Assembly: GCF_011392115.1 (NCBI RefSeq)
Contig: NZ_JAAJBT010000007.1
Coordinates: 62,001-126,000 of the forward strand
Direction: 5' to 3'
Origin: Flavobacterium difficile
GTDB taxonomy: Bacteria; Bacteroidota; Bacteroidia; Flavobacteriales; Flavobacteriaceae
Length of the DNA: 64,000 nucleotides
Within the stretch, counting starts at the first letter, position 1. Each line of letters starts with the position of its first letter. Position numbers and translations under genes: made by a program. The notes under the pieces were generated by a model. That model was given only the letters and a program-made list of their open reading frames with translations. It was not told where the DNA came from and made no database searches. Shown in pieces: positions 27,279 to 36,831 of the stretch.

Positions 27279-28199
27279 TTGAGCAAAAAAGAAAAACATA
27301 CCTACGGCAAAAAGTAAATACAACGAAACTTCTTTGTAAACCGAATCTTCAAATTTTTCAAACATATTTGCGCCTAAAATAGATAGTGGTGCAAAAGAAT
27401 AAATAAGTAAATCGTTAGATTTATTTGGTGAAAAAATATAAATACCTACGGCCAAAATAAACGAAAAATAAATTTGTTTGTAAGACGATTGCATGTTCAA
27501 AGGTTTGTTCTGATAATCAAAAGTTTGAGAAGCAAAAAACAAAACAGATATCGAAACGAATAAGGCCAAAGCCATATTTTGATACACATTATCAAACGCA
27601 AAAAAGTTAAAACCTACGTCAAAAATATTTTCTTTGATAGCATAATTATCGAAAAGCACTAAGCTAGAAAATATATACAGAATCCAAACGCATAAAAAAG
27701 AAACAAAAGGTAAAACCCAATTTTTATAATCTTTTCCAGAGTGAAAAACGATAGAAATAAACACCAAAACGATATACAGAATACTCCAAAAATGAAATAT
27801 TGCGGAAAGAAAAATCCAAAAAGAGGCATCGAATATTTTCTCTTTTGGTGAGTTTAGTGTTTTTAAAGAAATCAATCGTCGTAAGGCCAACAATAAAAAC
27901 ACATTAGACAATACAATTTTCGTATCATCTAAAATGGTTGGAAATAAAAGTATAAAAATCAAAAAAATTAAAATGGCATAATTATCATTTTTCGTAAGCG
28001 AATTTTTTAGTGAAATAAAATTGACAAGAAAAAAAGAAAAAATAATTAATACTAAAACGGCACCTTTTTCTAAAAGCGTATTTGTGGTAAAATCGGTAGC
28101 CGAAACTTGAAATTGATATAAAAAATAACAAGAAAGCAGCATTATGAAAATTAATGCATAATTTATTGGTCGAGTTTTACTAAAAAGGCTTGCAATCAT
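27273..28199 (-). CDS. Multi-pass membrane protein, DUF6427-like
   Basis: A 308-residue very hydrophobic protein with about nine to ten predicted membrane helices and few charged loops. It resembles the DUF6427 family of Flavobacteriia, an assignment from memory of its N-terminus (LFSKTRPINYALI) and its neighbourhood next to upp, the small DUF6341-like gene and purD. No catalytic motif is seen and no function is known. It is divergent from the 77-residue gene; that gene's -33 element lies inside the first codons of this one, so their expression may interfere. Confidence 0.75.
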   Translation of the reverse strand: MIASLFSKTRPINYALIFIMLLSCYFLYQFQVSATDFTTNTLLEKGAVLVLIIFSFFLVNFISLKNSLTKNDNYAILIFLIFILLFPTILDDTKIVLSNVFLLLALRRLISLKTLNSPKEKIFDASFWIFLSAIFHFWSILYIVLVFISIVFHSGKDYKNWVLPFVSFLCVWILYIFSSLVLFDNYAIKENIFDVGFNFFAFDNVYQNMALALFVSISVLFFASQTFDYQNKPLNMQSSYKQIYFSFILAVGIYIFSPNKSNDLLIYSFAPLSILGANMFEKFEDSVYKEVSLYLLFAVGMFFFFAQL

Positions 28200-28219
28200 A
28201 AAGATATTTTATATTTTTG
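28190..28219 (+). promoter_or_regulatory. Promoter of the DUF6341-like gene, overlapping the divergent CDS
   Basis: TTG at 28190-28192, 19 bases, TATTTTTG at 28212-28219. The -33 part lies in the first codons of the divergent DUF6427-like gene. Confidence 0.6.
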
Positions 28220-28243
28220 TAGTGTAAATATAATAATAAAAAA

Positions 28244-28477
28244 ATGAAAGCATTTTTCGAAGCAATACAATTTTTATTTGTTGAAGTACTTTTTGTACCG
28301 ATGGACTTGTTAAGAAGTTGGGAATTAACCAATTGGTGGGGTGCAAATATTATCAATTGGGTATTTATTTGTATTTGTTGTTATTGGACGTATTACTGGA
28401 CCAAACAATTACAGATTTTCAAAAAATCTGGAGAAGATGAGCAAGATACCACTGCGCATTCTTTCTTAACGAAATAA
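28244..28477 (+). CDS. Small membrane protein, DUF6341-like
   Basis: A 77-residue protein with one clear hydrophobic helix rich in Trp, Cys and Tyr (about 31-50, NWVFICICCYWTYYW) and a charged C-terminal tail. It has its own promoter and terminator. I believe it belongs to the DUF6341 family found next to upp/purD in flavobacteria; some databases may mislabel it after its neighbour upp. Function unknown. Confidence 0.78.
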   Translation: MKAFFEAIQFLFVEVLFVPMDLLRSWELTNWWGANIINWVFICICCYWTYYWTKQLQIFKKSGEDEQDTTAHSFLTK

Positions 28478-28493
28478 TTCTTTTTAAAAATAA

Positions 28494-28529
28494 AAAAAAC
28501 ACTGTGCCAAAATTAGTACAGTGTTTTTT
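28494..28529. terminator. Bidirectional terminator between the DUF6341-like gene and purD
   Basis: AAAACACTGTGCC... and GTACAGTGTTTT form a stem with A- and T-runs on the two sides. Confidence 0.8.
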
Positions 28530-28553
28530 CGTATCTTAAAGTCAAAGATTCAA

Positions 28554-29825
28554 TTACAAGTCGAATCCTATGTCTTTTCTATAATTCATCTTATCAAATT
28601 TTAGGTTTTCTATGGTTTGATAAGATTTTTTTGTGGCTTCTACGAAGGTATTTCCAAAAGAAGTTACTGCTAAAACACGACCTCCATTAGAAAGTATTTT
28701 CCCGTTTTCTTCTTTTGTTCCTGCATGAAAAACTAGCGATTCTGTTTCATGGTTTAATCCAGAAATTTCTTTGCCTTTTTCAAATGCTTCAGGATAACCA
28801 CCAGAAACTACAACAATTGTCGCAGCCGTTCTTTCGTCTAAATCTAATTTAAAATCCGATAACTTTTCGTTAGCAACCGCCTGAAACAAAGCCACTAAAT
28901 CGCTGTTAATTCTTGGTAAAACTACTTCCGTTTCTGGATCACCCATTCTTACGTTGTATTCAATTACGAATGGATTATCGCCCACTTTAATCAGACCAAT
29001 AAATACAAAACCTTTGTATTCAATGTTGTCGTTTTTTAAACCATTGATAGTTGGAATTACAATTTGAGTTTCAATTTTTTCCATCAATGCCGCATCTGCA
29101 AATGGCACTGGAGAAATGGCGCCCATTCCACCTGTATTTAAACCTGTGTCGCCTTCGCCAATTCTTTTGTAATCTTTGGCTGTTGGCAATATCTTGTAAC
29201 TTTTTCCGTCTGTTACAACAAAACAACTTAATTCAATTCCGTCTAAAAATTCTTCTATTACGACTTTCGCACTCGCTGAACCAAATTTCGCTTCGACTAA
29301 CATCGCTTTCAGTTCGTCTTTTGCTTCTTGTAAATCGTTTAAAATTACTACACCTTTTCCGGCTGCTAAACCATCCGCTTTTAAAACATAAGGTGGAGAA
29401 AGGGTCTCTAAAAACTCATATCCTTTTTCCACGGTTTCTGGAGTAAAACTTTCATATTTAGCCGTTGGAATGTTGTTTTTTACCAAAAACTCTTTGGCAA
29501 ATTCTTTACTTCCTTCTAATTGGGCGCCTAATTTTGAAGGTCCAATTACTGGAATAGCAGAAATTTGAGTATCATTTTTAAAGAAATCGTAAATTCCGTT
29601 TACTAAAGGATCTTCCGGACCGACTACTACCATTTCAACTGCGTTAGCCAAAACAAATTGTTTAACCGATTCAAAATCATTTGGATTGATAGCTACATTG
29701 GTAGCAATTTGTGCTGTTCCTGCATTTCCTGGTGCCACAAAAAGTTGCGAGCAAAGTGCACTTTGAGTCATTTTCCAAGCAAAAGCATGTTCTCTTCCGC
29801 CAGAACCTAAAAGTAAAATATTCAT
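28554..29825 (-). CDS. purD: Phosphoribosylamine--glycine ligase
   Basis: The second enzyme of purine synthesis, joining glycine to phosphoribosylamine with ATP. The 423-residue length is usual. The N-terminus MNILLLGSGGREHAFAWK, the ATP-grasp part with LKADGLAAGKGVVI near 147-160 and NTGGMGAISPVPF near 230-242, and FVIEYNVRMGDPETEVVL near 287-304 are all hallmarks. It is transcribed alone; a TATTTTTG box on the minus strand at 29849-29856 may belong to its promoter. No purine riboswitch is visible upstream. Confidence 0.96.
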   Translation of the reverse strand: MNILLLGSGGREHAFAWKMTQSALCSQLFVAPGNAGTAQIATNVAINPNDFESVKQFVLANAVEMVVVGPEDPLVNGIYDFFKNDTQISAIPVIGPSKLGAQLEGSKEFAKEFLVKNNIPTAKYESFTPETVEKGYEFLETLSPPYVLKADGLAAGKGVVILNDLQEAKDELKAMLVEAKFGSASAKVVIEEFLDGIELSCFVVTDGKSYKILPTAKDYKRIGEGDTGLNTGGMGAISPVPFADAALMEKIETQIVIPTINGLKNDNIEYKGFVFIGLIKVGDNPFVIEYNVRMGDPETEVVLPRINSDLVALFQAVANEKLSDFKLDLDERTAATIVVVSGGYPEAFEKGKEISGLNHETESLVFHAGTKEENGKILSNGGRVLAVTSFGNTFVEATKKSYQTIENLKFDKMNYRKDIGFDL

Positions 29826-29936
29826 ATCGTGTGTGTTGTTTGTTTCTGCAAAAATAGTTGTTTTACTTGGAAAAAAAAGTAAGTCTTTGTTAGATTATAA
29901 AATTAGGTTTGTTATTTTTGAATAAATTCAGAAATC

Positions 29937-31244
29937 GTGATTCACTTATTCGACTTAACATTAAAAATAAATGGTTTCCCTATGAAGGAAGCTCAACTTG
30001 AATTTGAAAAAAATCTACAAATTTCTGAATCTGAGTATCAAAATTTTATTGAAGAAAAAAGAAAAGCGATTGTTCAATTTCATATAGAAAACAATCCGTT
30101 TTATAAGAAATTAGCAGGAAATATAGAGGTTTCAAATTGGAATAATTTACCTATTCTGACTAAGAAAAACTTGCAAGTTCCTTTAGCAGAAAGACTTTCT
30201 AAAGGATTTGAAAAAAACATTTACATCAATAAAACGTCAGGTTCAAGTGGCGATCCGTTTATTTTTGCGAAAGATAAATTTTCTCACGCGCTAACTTGGT
30301 ATTCTAATATTTACCGATTTGGTTGGTTTGGAATCGATTTTAACACGTCGTTGCAAGCGCGATTTTATGGCATTCCGTTAGATAAATTTGGCTATTACAA
30401 GGAACGGTTTAAAGATTTATTAGCCAAAAGGTATCGCTTTCCTATTTTCGATTTATCGGATGTGGTTTTGGAAGAAATTCTGAAAAAATTCCAACAGAAA
30501 AAATTCGATTATATTAATGGATACACGAGTTCCGTTGTGCTTTTTGCGAAATTCTTGCAATCGAAAAACATTATATTAAAAGACATTTGTCCGACTTTAA
30601 AAGTCTGTATGGTTACTTCAGAAATGCTTTTTGATGCTGATAAAATCTTGCTAGAAAAATATTTAGGCATTCCTATAGTGAACGAATATGGTGCTTCGGA
30701 ATTAGACTTATTAGCTTTTCAAAATCCGAAAGGTGAATGGCAAGTCAATGCCGAAACCTTATTTGTTGAGATTTTAGACGATAACAATCAGCCCGTTCCA
30801 AATGGTACTTCTGGAAAAGTTGTAGTGACTTCTTTGTACAACCAAGCACATCCGTTTATTCGCTATGAAATTGGTGACATTGGCATTTTGGATGAAAAAA
30901 GCACTTGGAAAAAACCGATTTTGAAGCAATTAATTGGTCGAACTAATGATGTTGCCATTTTGCCTAGCGGAAAAAAATCGCCAGGATTGACATTCTATTA
31001 TGTGACGAAAAGTATTATTGAAGACGATGGAAATGTGAAAGAATTCGTTATCAAACAAACCAAATTAGATAGTTTTGAAATCGATTATGTGAGTGAAAAA
31101 GCACTTTCTACAACACAGATTGACGAAATTCAGAAAGCCATTGATTTGTACTTAGAACCGAATTTGAATTTTACCTATACGCGAAAAGACTTTTTAACGA
31201 GAAGCAATCGTGGAAAATTGAAGCAATTTACTTCGTTGTTGTAA
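29937..31244 (+). CDS. PaaK/CapK-like adenylate-forming enzyme at the edge of the polysaccharide locus
   Basis: A 435-residue member of the phenylacetate-CoA ligase-like branch of ANL enzymes. The start is GTG at 29937; an ATG at codon 16 is possible, but FDLTLKINGFP before it looks like the conserved N-terminus of CapK relatives. The P-loop-like INKTSGSSGDPF (about 96-107), NEYGASELDLLAF (about 249-261) and the YEIGDIG segment near 320 mark the adenylation core. Enzymes of this type are often found in capsule clusters, where they may activate an acyl group used to decorate the glycan. The substrate is unknown. Confidence 0.85.
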   Translation: MIHLFDLTLKINGFPMKEAQLEFEKNLQISESEYQNFIEEKRKAIVQFHIENNPFYKKLAGNIEVSNWNNLPILTKKNLQVPLAERLSKGFEKNIYINKTSGSSGDPFIFAKDKFSHALTWYSNIYRFGWFGIDFNTSLQARFYGIPLDKFGYYKERFKDLLAKRYRFPIFDLSDVVLEEILKKFQQKKFDYINGYTSSVVLFAKFLQSKNIILKDICPTLKVCMVTSEMLFDADKILLEKYLGIPIVNEYGASELDLLAFQNPKGEWQVNAETLFVEILDDNNQPVPNGTSGKVVVTSLYNQAHPFIRYEIGDIGILDEKSTWKKPILKQLIGRTNDVAILPSGKKSPGLTFYYVTKSIIEDDGNVKEFVIKQTKLDSFEIDYVSEKALSTTQIDEIQKAIDLYLEPNLNFTYTRKDFLTRSNRGKLKQFTSLL

Positions 31245-31246
31245 TA

Positions 31247-31282
31247 GCCTCACCCCAGCTCTCTCCAAAGGAAAGGGAGCGA
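31247..31282. repeat. GC-richer hairpin segment after the CapK-like gene
   Basis: GCCTCACCCCAGCTCTCTCC and GGAAAGGGAGC make an imperfect hairpin, with base content unlike the neighbourhood. It looks like a dispersed flavobacterial intergenic repeat and may also end transcription between these convergent genes. Confidence 0.45.
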
Positions 31283-31302
31283 AAACGTAATTTAGTTTGT
31301 GT

Positions 31303-32070
31303 TTAAAATTTCAACTTATACTTGGGTTTGATAACCAATTGAACATACAAAAATTGCATTGTATCGAAACAAGCCATTAGAAAATTTCGTTTGTGGAAAT
31401 CTTTATATACTTTGAAATTATATTTAATTAATTTCCATTTGGATGCGGAAATAGAATCTTGACGAACTCTGTAGTATGCTAAGCTTTCGGGAACTGGAGT
31501 CGCGAATTTAGTTTGCTTTACAATTTGTAACCACAACATCCAATCTTGTCTTTTTTTGATAGAAGAAATCGGAATTTTTCCAAAGAAATCTACCGAATAA
31601 ATTCCTGTTAAATTGCCAATCCAATTGCAAAAATATAACTGTTTGTATGTAATTTTTGTGGGAGTTGTAATCGTTTCATTTCTCAAATTCCCAGCTTCAT
31701 CTATGATTTCATAAAACGAAAAAGTAAAAGGGATTTTATGAGATTGCATAAAATAAAGTTGTTTTTCCAATTTTTCCGGTTTCCACAAATCATCTGCATC
31801 TAAAAAAGCGATATAATTACCGGAAGCTTTTTGAATACCTAAATTTCTTGCTTTGCCTGCACCTGAGTTGGTATCTAATTTAAAGGCTTTTACACGCGCA
31901 TCTTGAGAAGCAAAATCTGTAATTATGGTGTAAGTAGTATCAGAAGAACAATCGTCTATAAGAAGTAATTCCCAATTTTGAAATGTTTGATTTAAAACAG
32001 ATTGTATTGCTTGTGAAAGATATTTTTCAGAATTGTAACAAGGTGTAATTATGGAAACCAACAGACTCAT
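31303..32070 (-). CDS. Glycosyltransferase family 2
   Basis: A 255-residue GT-A enzyme that transfers a sugar to the growing repeat unit at the cytoplasmic side of the inner membrane. N-terminal SIITPCYNSEKYLSQAIQ, LIDDCSSD and the metal-binding FLDADDLW (about 91-98) are clear; KRQDWMLWL near 169 is the acceptor-side motif. It is the last gene of a minus-strand operon that begins at 39228; its ATG shares one base with the stop of the sugar transferase gene, implying coupled translation. Donor sugar unknown. Confidence 0.92.
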   Translation of the reverse strand: MSLLVSIITPCYNSEKYLSQAIQSVLNQTFQNWELLLIDDCSSDTTYTIITDFASQDARVKAFKLDTNSGAGKARNLGIQKASGNYIAFLDADDLWKPEKLEKQLYFMQSHKIPFTFSFYEIIDEAGNLRNETITTPTKITYKQLYFCNWIGNLTGIYSVDFFGKIPISSIKKRQDWMLWLQIVKQTKFATPVPESLAYYRVRQDSISASKWKLIKYNFKVYKDFHKRNFLMACFDTMQFLYVQLVIKPKYKLKF

Positions 32071-33422
32071 TAGTAAGCTTTTTCTTCTCCTCTTATGGCG
32101 TTAAGAACTGTTTTGTAAATAATTTTGACATCTAATAAAACAGACCAATTTTCTAGATAAAAAATATCAAATTTAACTCTATTTATAATGTCTTTTTCTG
32201 TTTCAACTTCACCTCTACAACCATTAATTTGTGCTAAACCTGTAATTCCAGGTTTGATAAAATGTCTTACCATAAATTTATCAATGCTCTTTGCATACAT
32301 TTCGGTGTGACTTACCATATGTGGTCTTGGTCCTACAACCGACATATCTCCAAGTATAACATTAAAAAATTGAGGCAATTCATCAATACTGAACTTTCTA
32401 ATTATCTTTCCAAGTTTAGTAACTCTAGGATCGTTTTTTTGGACTTGTTCTAAATCGGCAATAGGATTCAATTGCATGGATCTGAACTTATAACAATAAA
32501 ATTCTTTGTAATTTAATCCGTTTCTTTTTTGTTTGAAAAAAACAGGCCCTTTGGATTCTAACTTAATTAATATGGCGATTAAAAGTGTTAACCACGACAA
32601 TAAAAAAACAATAATTAATAGTGAAAAAACAACATCAAAAAAACGTTTAAACCTTTTGTTAACTTCTTTGTCTAAAGGTATCGTTCTTAATGAAATTACT
32701 GGAATATATCCATAATACTCCACAGCTAAATTCCTTAAAAGTCTATTTTTACTATCTGGCAATAATTTTATAGTCTTCAGATTATTATCCGCAAAATTTA
32801 TTAAACTATCTAAATCAGAATTGCTTAATGTGTTTAAAGAACCGTAAATTTCGTCAACTTTGTGTTCTGATACAAATTCGTAACATTCTTTAATTTCATC
32901 TTTTTTATTCTTTTTTAAATCGAAAATCTTTAAAAGATTGTAGCCGTAATCTAAATTGGTATTAAAAAAAGTTTTGAGTTCGTCAACATCTTTTCCGTGC
33001 CCTAAAATGATTACATTTCTAAGGTTTCCTCCATAAAACAATCGATATTTTCGAAGTAGAAAAAATATAGAAAATTTAATAAAACCTACCACAACAAATG
33101 AAGTGATAATATAATGCCAAATTTCGTCTGGAGTTACATATTTGTATTTATACCCAACGTAAGCAAACGTAATTAAACTTATAAAAACAAATTGTTTGAA
33201 CAATTTTCCAAAAATTGCAATCTCTTTTGTAAAACGGTAAACCTCGTAATAGCCTGAATAATAGGATACAATTATCCAAAACAATGATAAAATAGTATGA
33301 TAACCAAAATTACTCATTGCCGAACGCAGACACACTAATATTAATAGATTGATAACTAATAAATCTAAAAAAGTAATTAATGGCCTTATAAGACTCGAAT
33401 ATCTACCTGTTTTTGGCTTCAA
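32070..33422 (-). CDS. Polyprenyl-phosphate sugar-phosphate transferase (initiating enzyme, WcaJ type)
   Basis: A 450-residue membrane protein that should start glycan synthesis by moving a hexose-1-phosphate or similar onto undecaprenyl phosphate. The N-terminal part has four membrane helices and a CoA-binding-like domain (about 130-245). A further helix (about 268-290) precedes the catalytic domain with KFRSMQLN, the DELPQFFNVILGDMSVVGPRP segment and KPGITGLAQINGCRGE. The family includes glucose-, galactose- and bacillosamine-type transferases; the sugar cannot be told here. Confidence 0.93.
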   Translation of the reverse strand: MKPKTGRYSSLIRPLITFLDLLVINLLILVCLRSAMSNFGYHTILSLFWIIVSYYSGYYEVYRFTKEIAIFGKLFKQFVFISLITFAYVGYKYKYVTPDEIWHYIITSFVVVGFIKFSIFFLLRKYRLFYGGNLRNVIILGHGKDVDELKTFFNTNLDYGYNLLKIFDLKKNKKDEIKECYEFVSEHKVDEIYGSLNTLSNSDLDSLINFADNNLKTIKLLPDSKNRLLRNLAVEYYGYIPVISLRTIPLDKEVNKRFKRFFDVVFSLLIIVFLLSWLTLLIAILIKLESKGPVFFKQKRNGLNYKEFYCYKFRSMQLNPIADLEQVQKNDPRVTKLGKIIRKFSIDELPQFFNVILGDMSVVGPRPHMVSHTEMYAKSIDKFMVRHFIKPGITGLAQINGCRGEVETEKDIINRVKFDIFYLENWSVLLDVKIIYKTVLNAIRGEEKAY

Positions 33423-33423
33423 T

Positions 33424-34407
33424 TTAATAAATATATTTAGAGAAGTCTTTGTGTTCTTCCTTCGCTAATTCTTCAGCAGAAAGAGATTTAAAATAGTCAT
33501 ACGTAAGTTTCATACCTTCTTCGCGGTTAACCTTCGCACTCCAACCTAAAATTTCTTTAGCTTTTGTAGTGTCGGGTTGACGTTGCATTGGATCATTAAC
33601 TGGTAAATCTTTATAAATAATTTTTTGAGTAGTTCCTGTTAATTTAATGATTTCTTCAGCGAAATCAGAAATTGTTATTTCGTCTGGGTTTCCAATATTA
33701 ACGGGTAGGTGATAGTCTGAAAGTAACAATCTGTAAATTCCTTCCACTTGATCAGTTACATAACAAAAGGAACGGGTTTGACTTCCGTCTCCAAAAACAG
33801 TTAAATCTTCACCGCGTAAAGCTTGACCGATAAATGCTGGAATAACACGACCATCATTTAATCGCATTCTTGGTCCGTAAGTGTTAAAAATACGTACAAT
33901 TCTAGTTTCTACACCATGAAACGTATGGTAAGCCATGGTGATTGATTCTTGAAAACGTTTTGCTTCATCATATACACCTCTAGGTCCGATGGTGTTTACG
34001 TTACCATAGTATTCTTCTGTTTGAGGATGTACTAAAGGATCGCCATATATTTCAGAAGTTGAAGCTATCAGTATTCTTGCTTTTTTAACTCGTGCCAAAC
34101 CTAATAAATTATGTGTTCCTAGTGAACCCACTTTTAAAGTTTGAATTGGTATTTTTAAATAATCGATTGGACTTGCTGGTGAGGCAAAATGTAAAATATA
34201 ATCTAATTCACCTGGAACGTGAACAAATTTTGTAATATCATGATGATAAAATTCAAAGTTTTTCTCTTTGAATAAATGTTCAATATTTTTTAAATCTCCA
34301 GTGATTAAGTTATCCATTCCGATTACAAAATAACCTTCTGCTAAAAATCTGTCACACAAATGTGAACCTAAAAATCCTGCCGCTCCTGTTATTAATATTC
34401 TTTTCAT
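33424..34407 (-). CDS. uxs: UDP-glucuronate decarboxylase (UDP-xylose synthase)
   Basis: A 327-residue extended SDR enzyme converting UDP-glucuronate to UDP-xylose with bound NAD+. It has the N-terminal [14 protein letters not shown], the UXS-specific [10 protein letters not shown] (about 74-83), catalytic STSEIYGD and Tyr-x-x-x-Lys (YDEAK near 146-150), and [10 protein letters not shown]. It is separated from the sugar transferase start by one base and overlaps the upstream polymerase gene by 4 bases. No UDP-glucose dehydrogenase lies in the window, so UDP-glucuronate must be made elsewhere. Confidence 0.92.
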   Translation of the reverse strand: MKRILITGAAGFLGSHLCDRFLAEGYFVIGMDNLITGDLKNIEHLFKEKNFEFYHHDITKFVHVPGELDYILHFASPASPIDYLKIPIQTLKVGSLGTHNLLGLARVKKARILIASTSEIYGDPLVHPQTEEYYGNVNTIGPRGVYDEAKRFQESITMAYHTFHGVETRIVRIFNTYGPRMRLNDGRVIPAFIGQALRGEDLTVFGDGSQTRSFCYVTDQVEGIYRLLLSDYHLPVNIGNPDEITISDFAEEIIKLTGTTQKIIYKDLPVNDPMQRQPDTTKAKEILGWSAKVNREEGMKLTYDYFKSLSAEELAKEEHKDFSKYIY

Positions 34408-35738
34408 TTGGTTTTAAGTCTTTTATATTCATTATTACAATTAAGTAGACAATAAAATATTATAAAATATAATACTCCTGTTTGTCTCCATAAGAATGAT
34501 TCGGTCAAAAATAAGCTTATCATTAGAATTGCAAAAGAAATATGTATAAAATGTTTATTATTAATTGCGTTTTTTAAGTTTAGGAATAAAATTATACACA
34601 ATAATAAAAATCCAATAAAACCTAATTCTGCAAAGTTTTGAACATATTGATTGTGAAAATTAAATTTTCCATAGCCTGGATGCAAATTATATTTTTTTTC
34701 TTTTTCTAGTAATTTATTCAAAGAGGCATTTAATCCTAAACCTGTCCAGAAAACGGGTTCCTCTTCGAAAATTTCAACAAACATTCTGAATTGATAGACT
34801 CTGAAAGCAGTACCAGGAAAATAATCTGCAATATTAAATTTTTCATTATTCCAAGCTTCATAAATACTTATATAATTTACCCCTTCATCGGCTTCATTAT
34901 ACACACTATGACTTACACTTGTATTTGTATTGGACTGAAATTCTACTAAAAATCTGTTTTTAATTTTACTAAAACTTAAAATACTTCCTACTACTAAAAT
35001 AAAAATAATTAAATTTCTCAATCGCATTTTATTAGATGATTTTGAAAAATAAAAGAAATGAATTCCAATTAAAAACAGGAACACAATAATTATGTTTTTA
35101 GAGGATAATAAAAAAATAAAAATAAAAAGTAGGGAAGCGCAAACACTATCTGTATTACTTTTTATTTCTTTACTTAAAAAGTAGAAAAAAGCTACCGCCA
35201 TATATACAGAAACATGAATGGCGTTTAACAATTTTGGAACCAGTCCGAAATCATCATCATATTCACCATGGTAAAAAAACGCTCTTTGATCGCCTGATAT
35301 TGTGTATCTAATTACTGCTCTTAGAAGAAAAAAAACAGCATAAAAAACCATCGAAAAACTATAGTATTTTAATAAGTTTTGAATTTGACTTTTAGAAAAA
35401 GGTTTCATTAGAATAAAAGAAACTGGAATTAAAAAAAGTGTAACTTCTTTTAAAATAGCAACACCTGTTCTAGAAGTATCTACTGACCAAAAATATGAGG
35501 CCGCCATCCAAACAAATAATACTATTGGAAAAAATAAGATTACCTGAGTTTCAATTTTATTTTTTCTATTTAAAACCAAAACCGACAATATGAAAATTGC
35601 TGTACTAACGTTATTTATTGCCATTATTGTTGGCAAAGTAATTAATATCAGTAAAAAAGGTAAAAATGATTTATTTAGCTTTTGCTCTTCTAGAATTTCT
35701 TGCCAAGCATTTGCTAAAAAACTGTAAATATTCTTCAT
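34404..35738 (-). CDS. O-antigen ligase/polymerase-like membrane protein (Wzy_C family)
   Basis: A 444-residue protein with about 11-12 membrane helices and a large external loop (about 270-330) followed by [11 protein letters not shown] and [18 protein letters not shown], the pattern of O-antigen ligases and Wzy polymerases. One of two such proteins here. The proposed start overlaps the upstream DUF1972 glycosyltransferase by 68 bases; the next Met (residue 40) would cut into the first helix, so the longer start is preferred. It is either the polymerase that joins repeat units or the ligase that moves the glycan to lipid A core. Confidence 0.85.
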   Translation of the reverse strand: MKNIYSFLANAWQEILEEQKLNKSFLPFLLILITLPTIMAINNVSTAIFILSVLVLNRKNKIETQVILFFPIVLFVWMAASYFWSVDTSRTGVAILKEVTLFLIPVSFILMKPFSKSQIQNLLKYYSFSMVFYAVFFLLRAVIRYTISGDQRAFFYHGEYDDDFGLVPKLLNAIHVSVYMAVAFFYFLSKEIKSNTDSVCASLLFIFIFLLSSKNIIIVFLFLIGIHFFYFSKSSNKMRLRNLIIFILVVGSILSFSKIKNRFLVEFQSNTNTSVSHSVYNEADEGVNYISIYEAWNNEKFNIADYFPGTAFRVYQFRMFVEIFEEEPVFWTGLGLNASLNKLLEKEKKYNLHPGYGKFNFHNQYVQNFAELGFIGFLLLCIILFLNLKNAINNKHFIHISFAILMISLFLTESFLWRQTGVLYFIIFYCLLNCNNEYKRLKTK

Positions 35739-36786
35739 TTATTTTATTCCAATTAAACTTAGTAGCAATGGCTTCAAAGTTGTTTTTTACAAATTGCAAG
35801 TTATCATTTTTTTTGGTTGCATCTATAATTTTTTTCACATCGATTGAAGAGTTAAAATAGAATGCATTTTCTTGTAAAACGCCTTTATTAAACAAATTAT
35901 TGTGTGCAACAATTAAAGCCTGCGATGCCATAGCTTCTAATAAAGAAGGATTGGTTCCACCAACCGTATGCCCATGAAAATATAAATTGGAGAAATACCT
36001 TAAATTGTCTAAATGATTTAGATTATAGATTGCTCCTAAAAACTTTATTTTTTTACAATTTTTGAATTTGTTTTTTAAGTATTCACCATATTTTGTGTTA
36101 TGGTTTCCTATTACTAAAATTGGTTTTTCGTCAGCGCTTAATTGTACACCTTCTAAAACCATATCTAAATTGTTTTCCGGTTCAAAACGAGCCATGATCA
36201 TGTTGAAGTGATGCTTTTCGACATGATATAGGCTTAATATTGCTTCATTTGGAGTGTCGAAATTATGAGCTCCATATGCGATATATTCACTATCTTTATT
36301 GTGTGTATTTAATAAATACTGTTGAATTCCTAGAGAATCAGAAATTAAATAATCGCTTTTATTGGCGGCTAATTTTTCTGCGATTTTTAAAACTTTTTGA
36401 ACGGGTTTACTGTACTTAGTTCGTTTCCATTCTAAACCGTCCATATTAGTAATTACTAAGCTATTTTTTGGATGTAAATCATACCAAAATGCACTACTGG
36501 TATAACCCAATTGAAGGATAATATCAAAATTTCTTTTACGAGAATCTATTATACAATTTAAATCATAAATAAATTGTCCTATTGTACCTATTTTATGTTC
36601 TGGATCGTAGCATTTAATTAGATTTACCTTTTCAAATACAGTTTCATTATAGGGATGGTTATGTGGAGAATACACAAAAACATCGTGTCCAGCTTGTGCG
36701 GCATACGTTGAGAAAAATTCAGCAAATTGTTCAAAACCGCCGTAATTATTGGGTATCCCTCGAGTTCCTAAAATTCCTATTTTCAT
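35671..36786 (-). CDS. DUF1972-family glycosyltransferase (GT-B)
   Basis: About 371 residues from the preferred start MKIGILGTRGIPNNYGGF; the frame is open for seven codons more. N-terminal GTRGIPNNYGGFEQFAE is the signature of DUF1972 proteins, rhamnosyltransferase-like enzymes common in capsule and O-antigen clusters. The C-terminal GT1-like part includes GTNPSLLEAMASQALIVAH, which binds the nucleotide sugar. With the dTDP-rhamnose genes in the same locus a rhamnosyltransferase role is plausible, but this is inference. Its last 68 bases overlap the next gene. Confidence 0.88.
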   Translation of the reverse strand: MKIGILGTRGIPNNYGGFEQFAEFFSTYAAQAGHDVFVYSPHNHPYNETVFEKVNLIKCYDPEHKIGTIGQFIYDLNCIIDSRKRNFDIILQLGYTSSAFWYDLHPKNSLVITNMDGLEWKRTKYSKPVQKVLKIAEKLAANKSDYLISDSLGIQQYLLNTHNKDSEYIAYGAHNFDTPNEAILSLYHVEKHHFNMIMARFEPENNLDMVLEGVQLSADEKPILVIGNHNTKYGEYLKNKFKNCKKIKFLGAIYNLNHLDNLRYFSNLYFHGHTVGGTNPSLLEAMASQALIVAHNNLFNKGVLQENAFYFNSSIDVKKIIDATKKNDNLQFVKNNFEAIATKFNWNKINEEYLQFFSKCLARNSRRAKAK

Positions 36787-36831
36787 TTGATTGGGTAATT
36801 GAGACAAAAATAGTGTTTTGAAAAAAATATT

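Noticed and set aside
29051..29446. 131-codon Leu/Arg-rich frame antisense to purD
   Set aside because: It lies wholly inside a well-conserved gene on the other strand, and its composition is that of an antisense shadow.
31247..31282. GC-richer segment considered as the end of a transposon
   Set aside because: No transposase, target duplication or second copy was found in the window; it looks like a small intergenic repeat.
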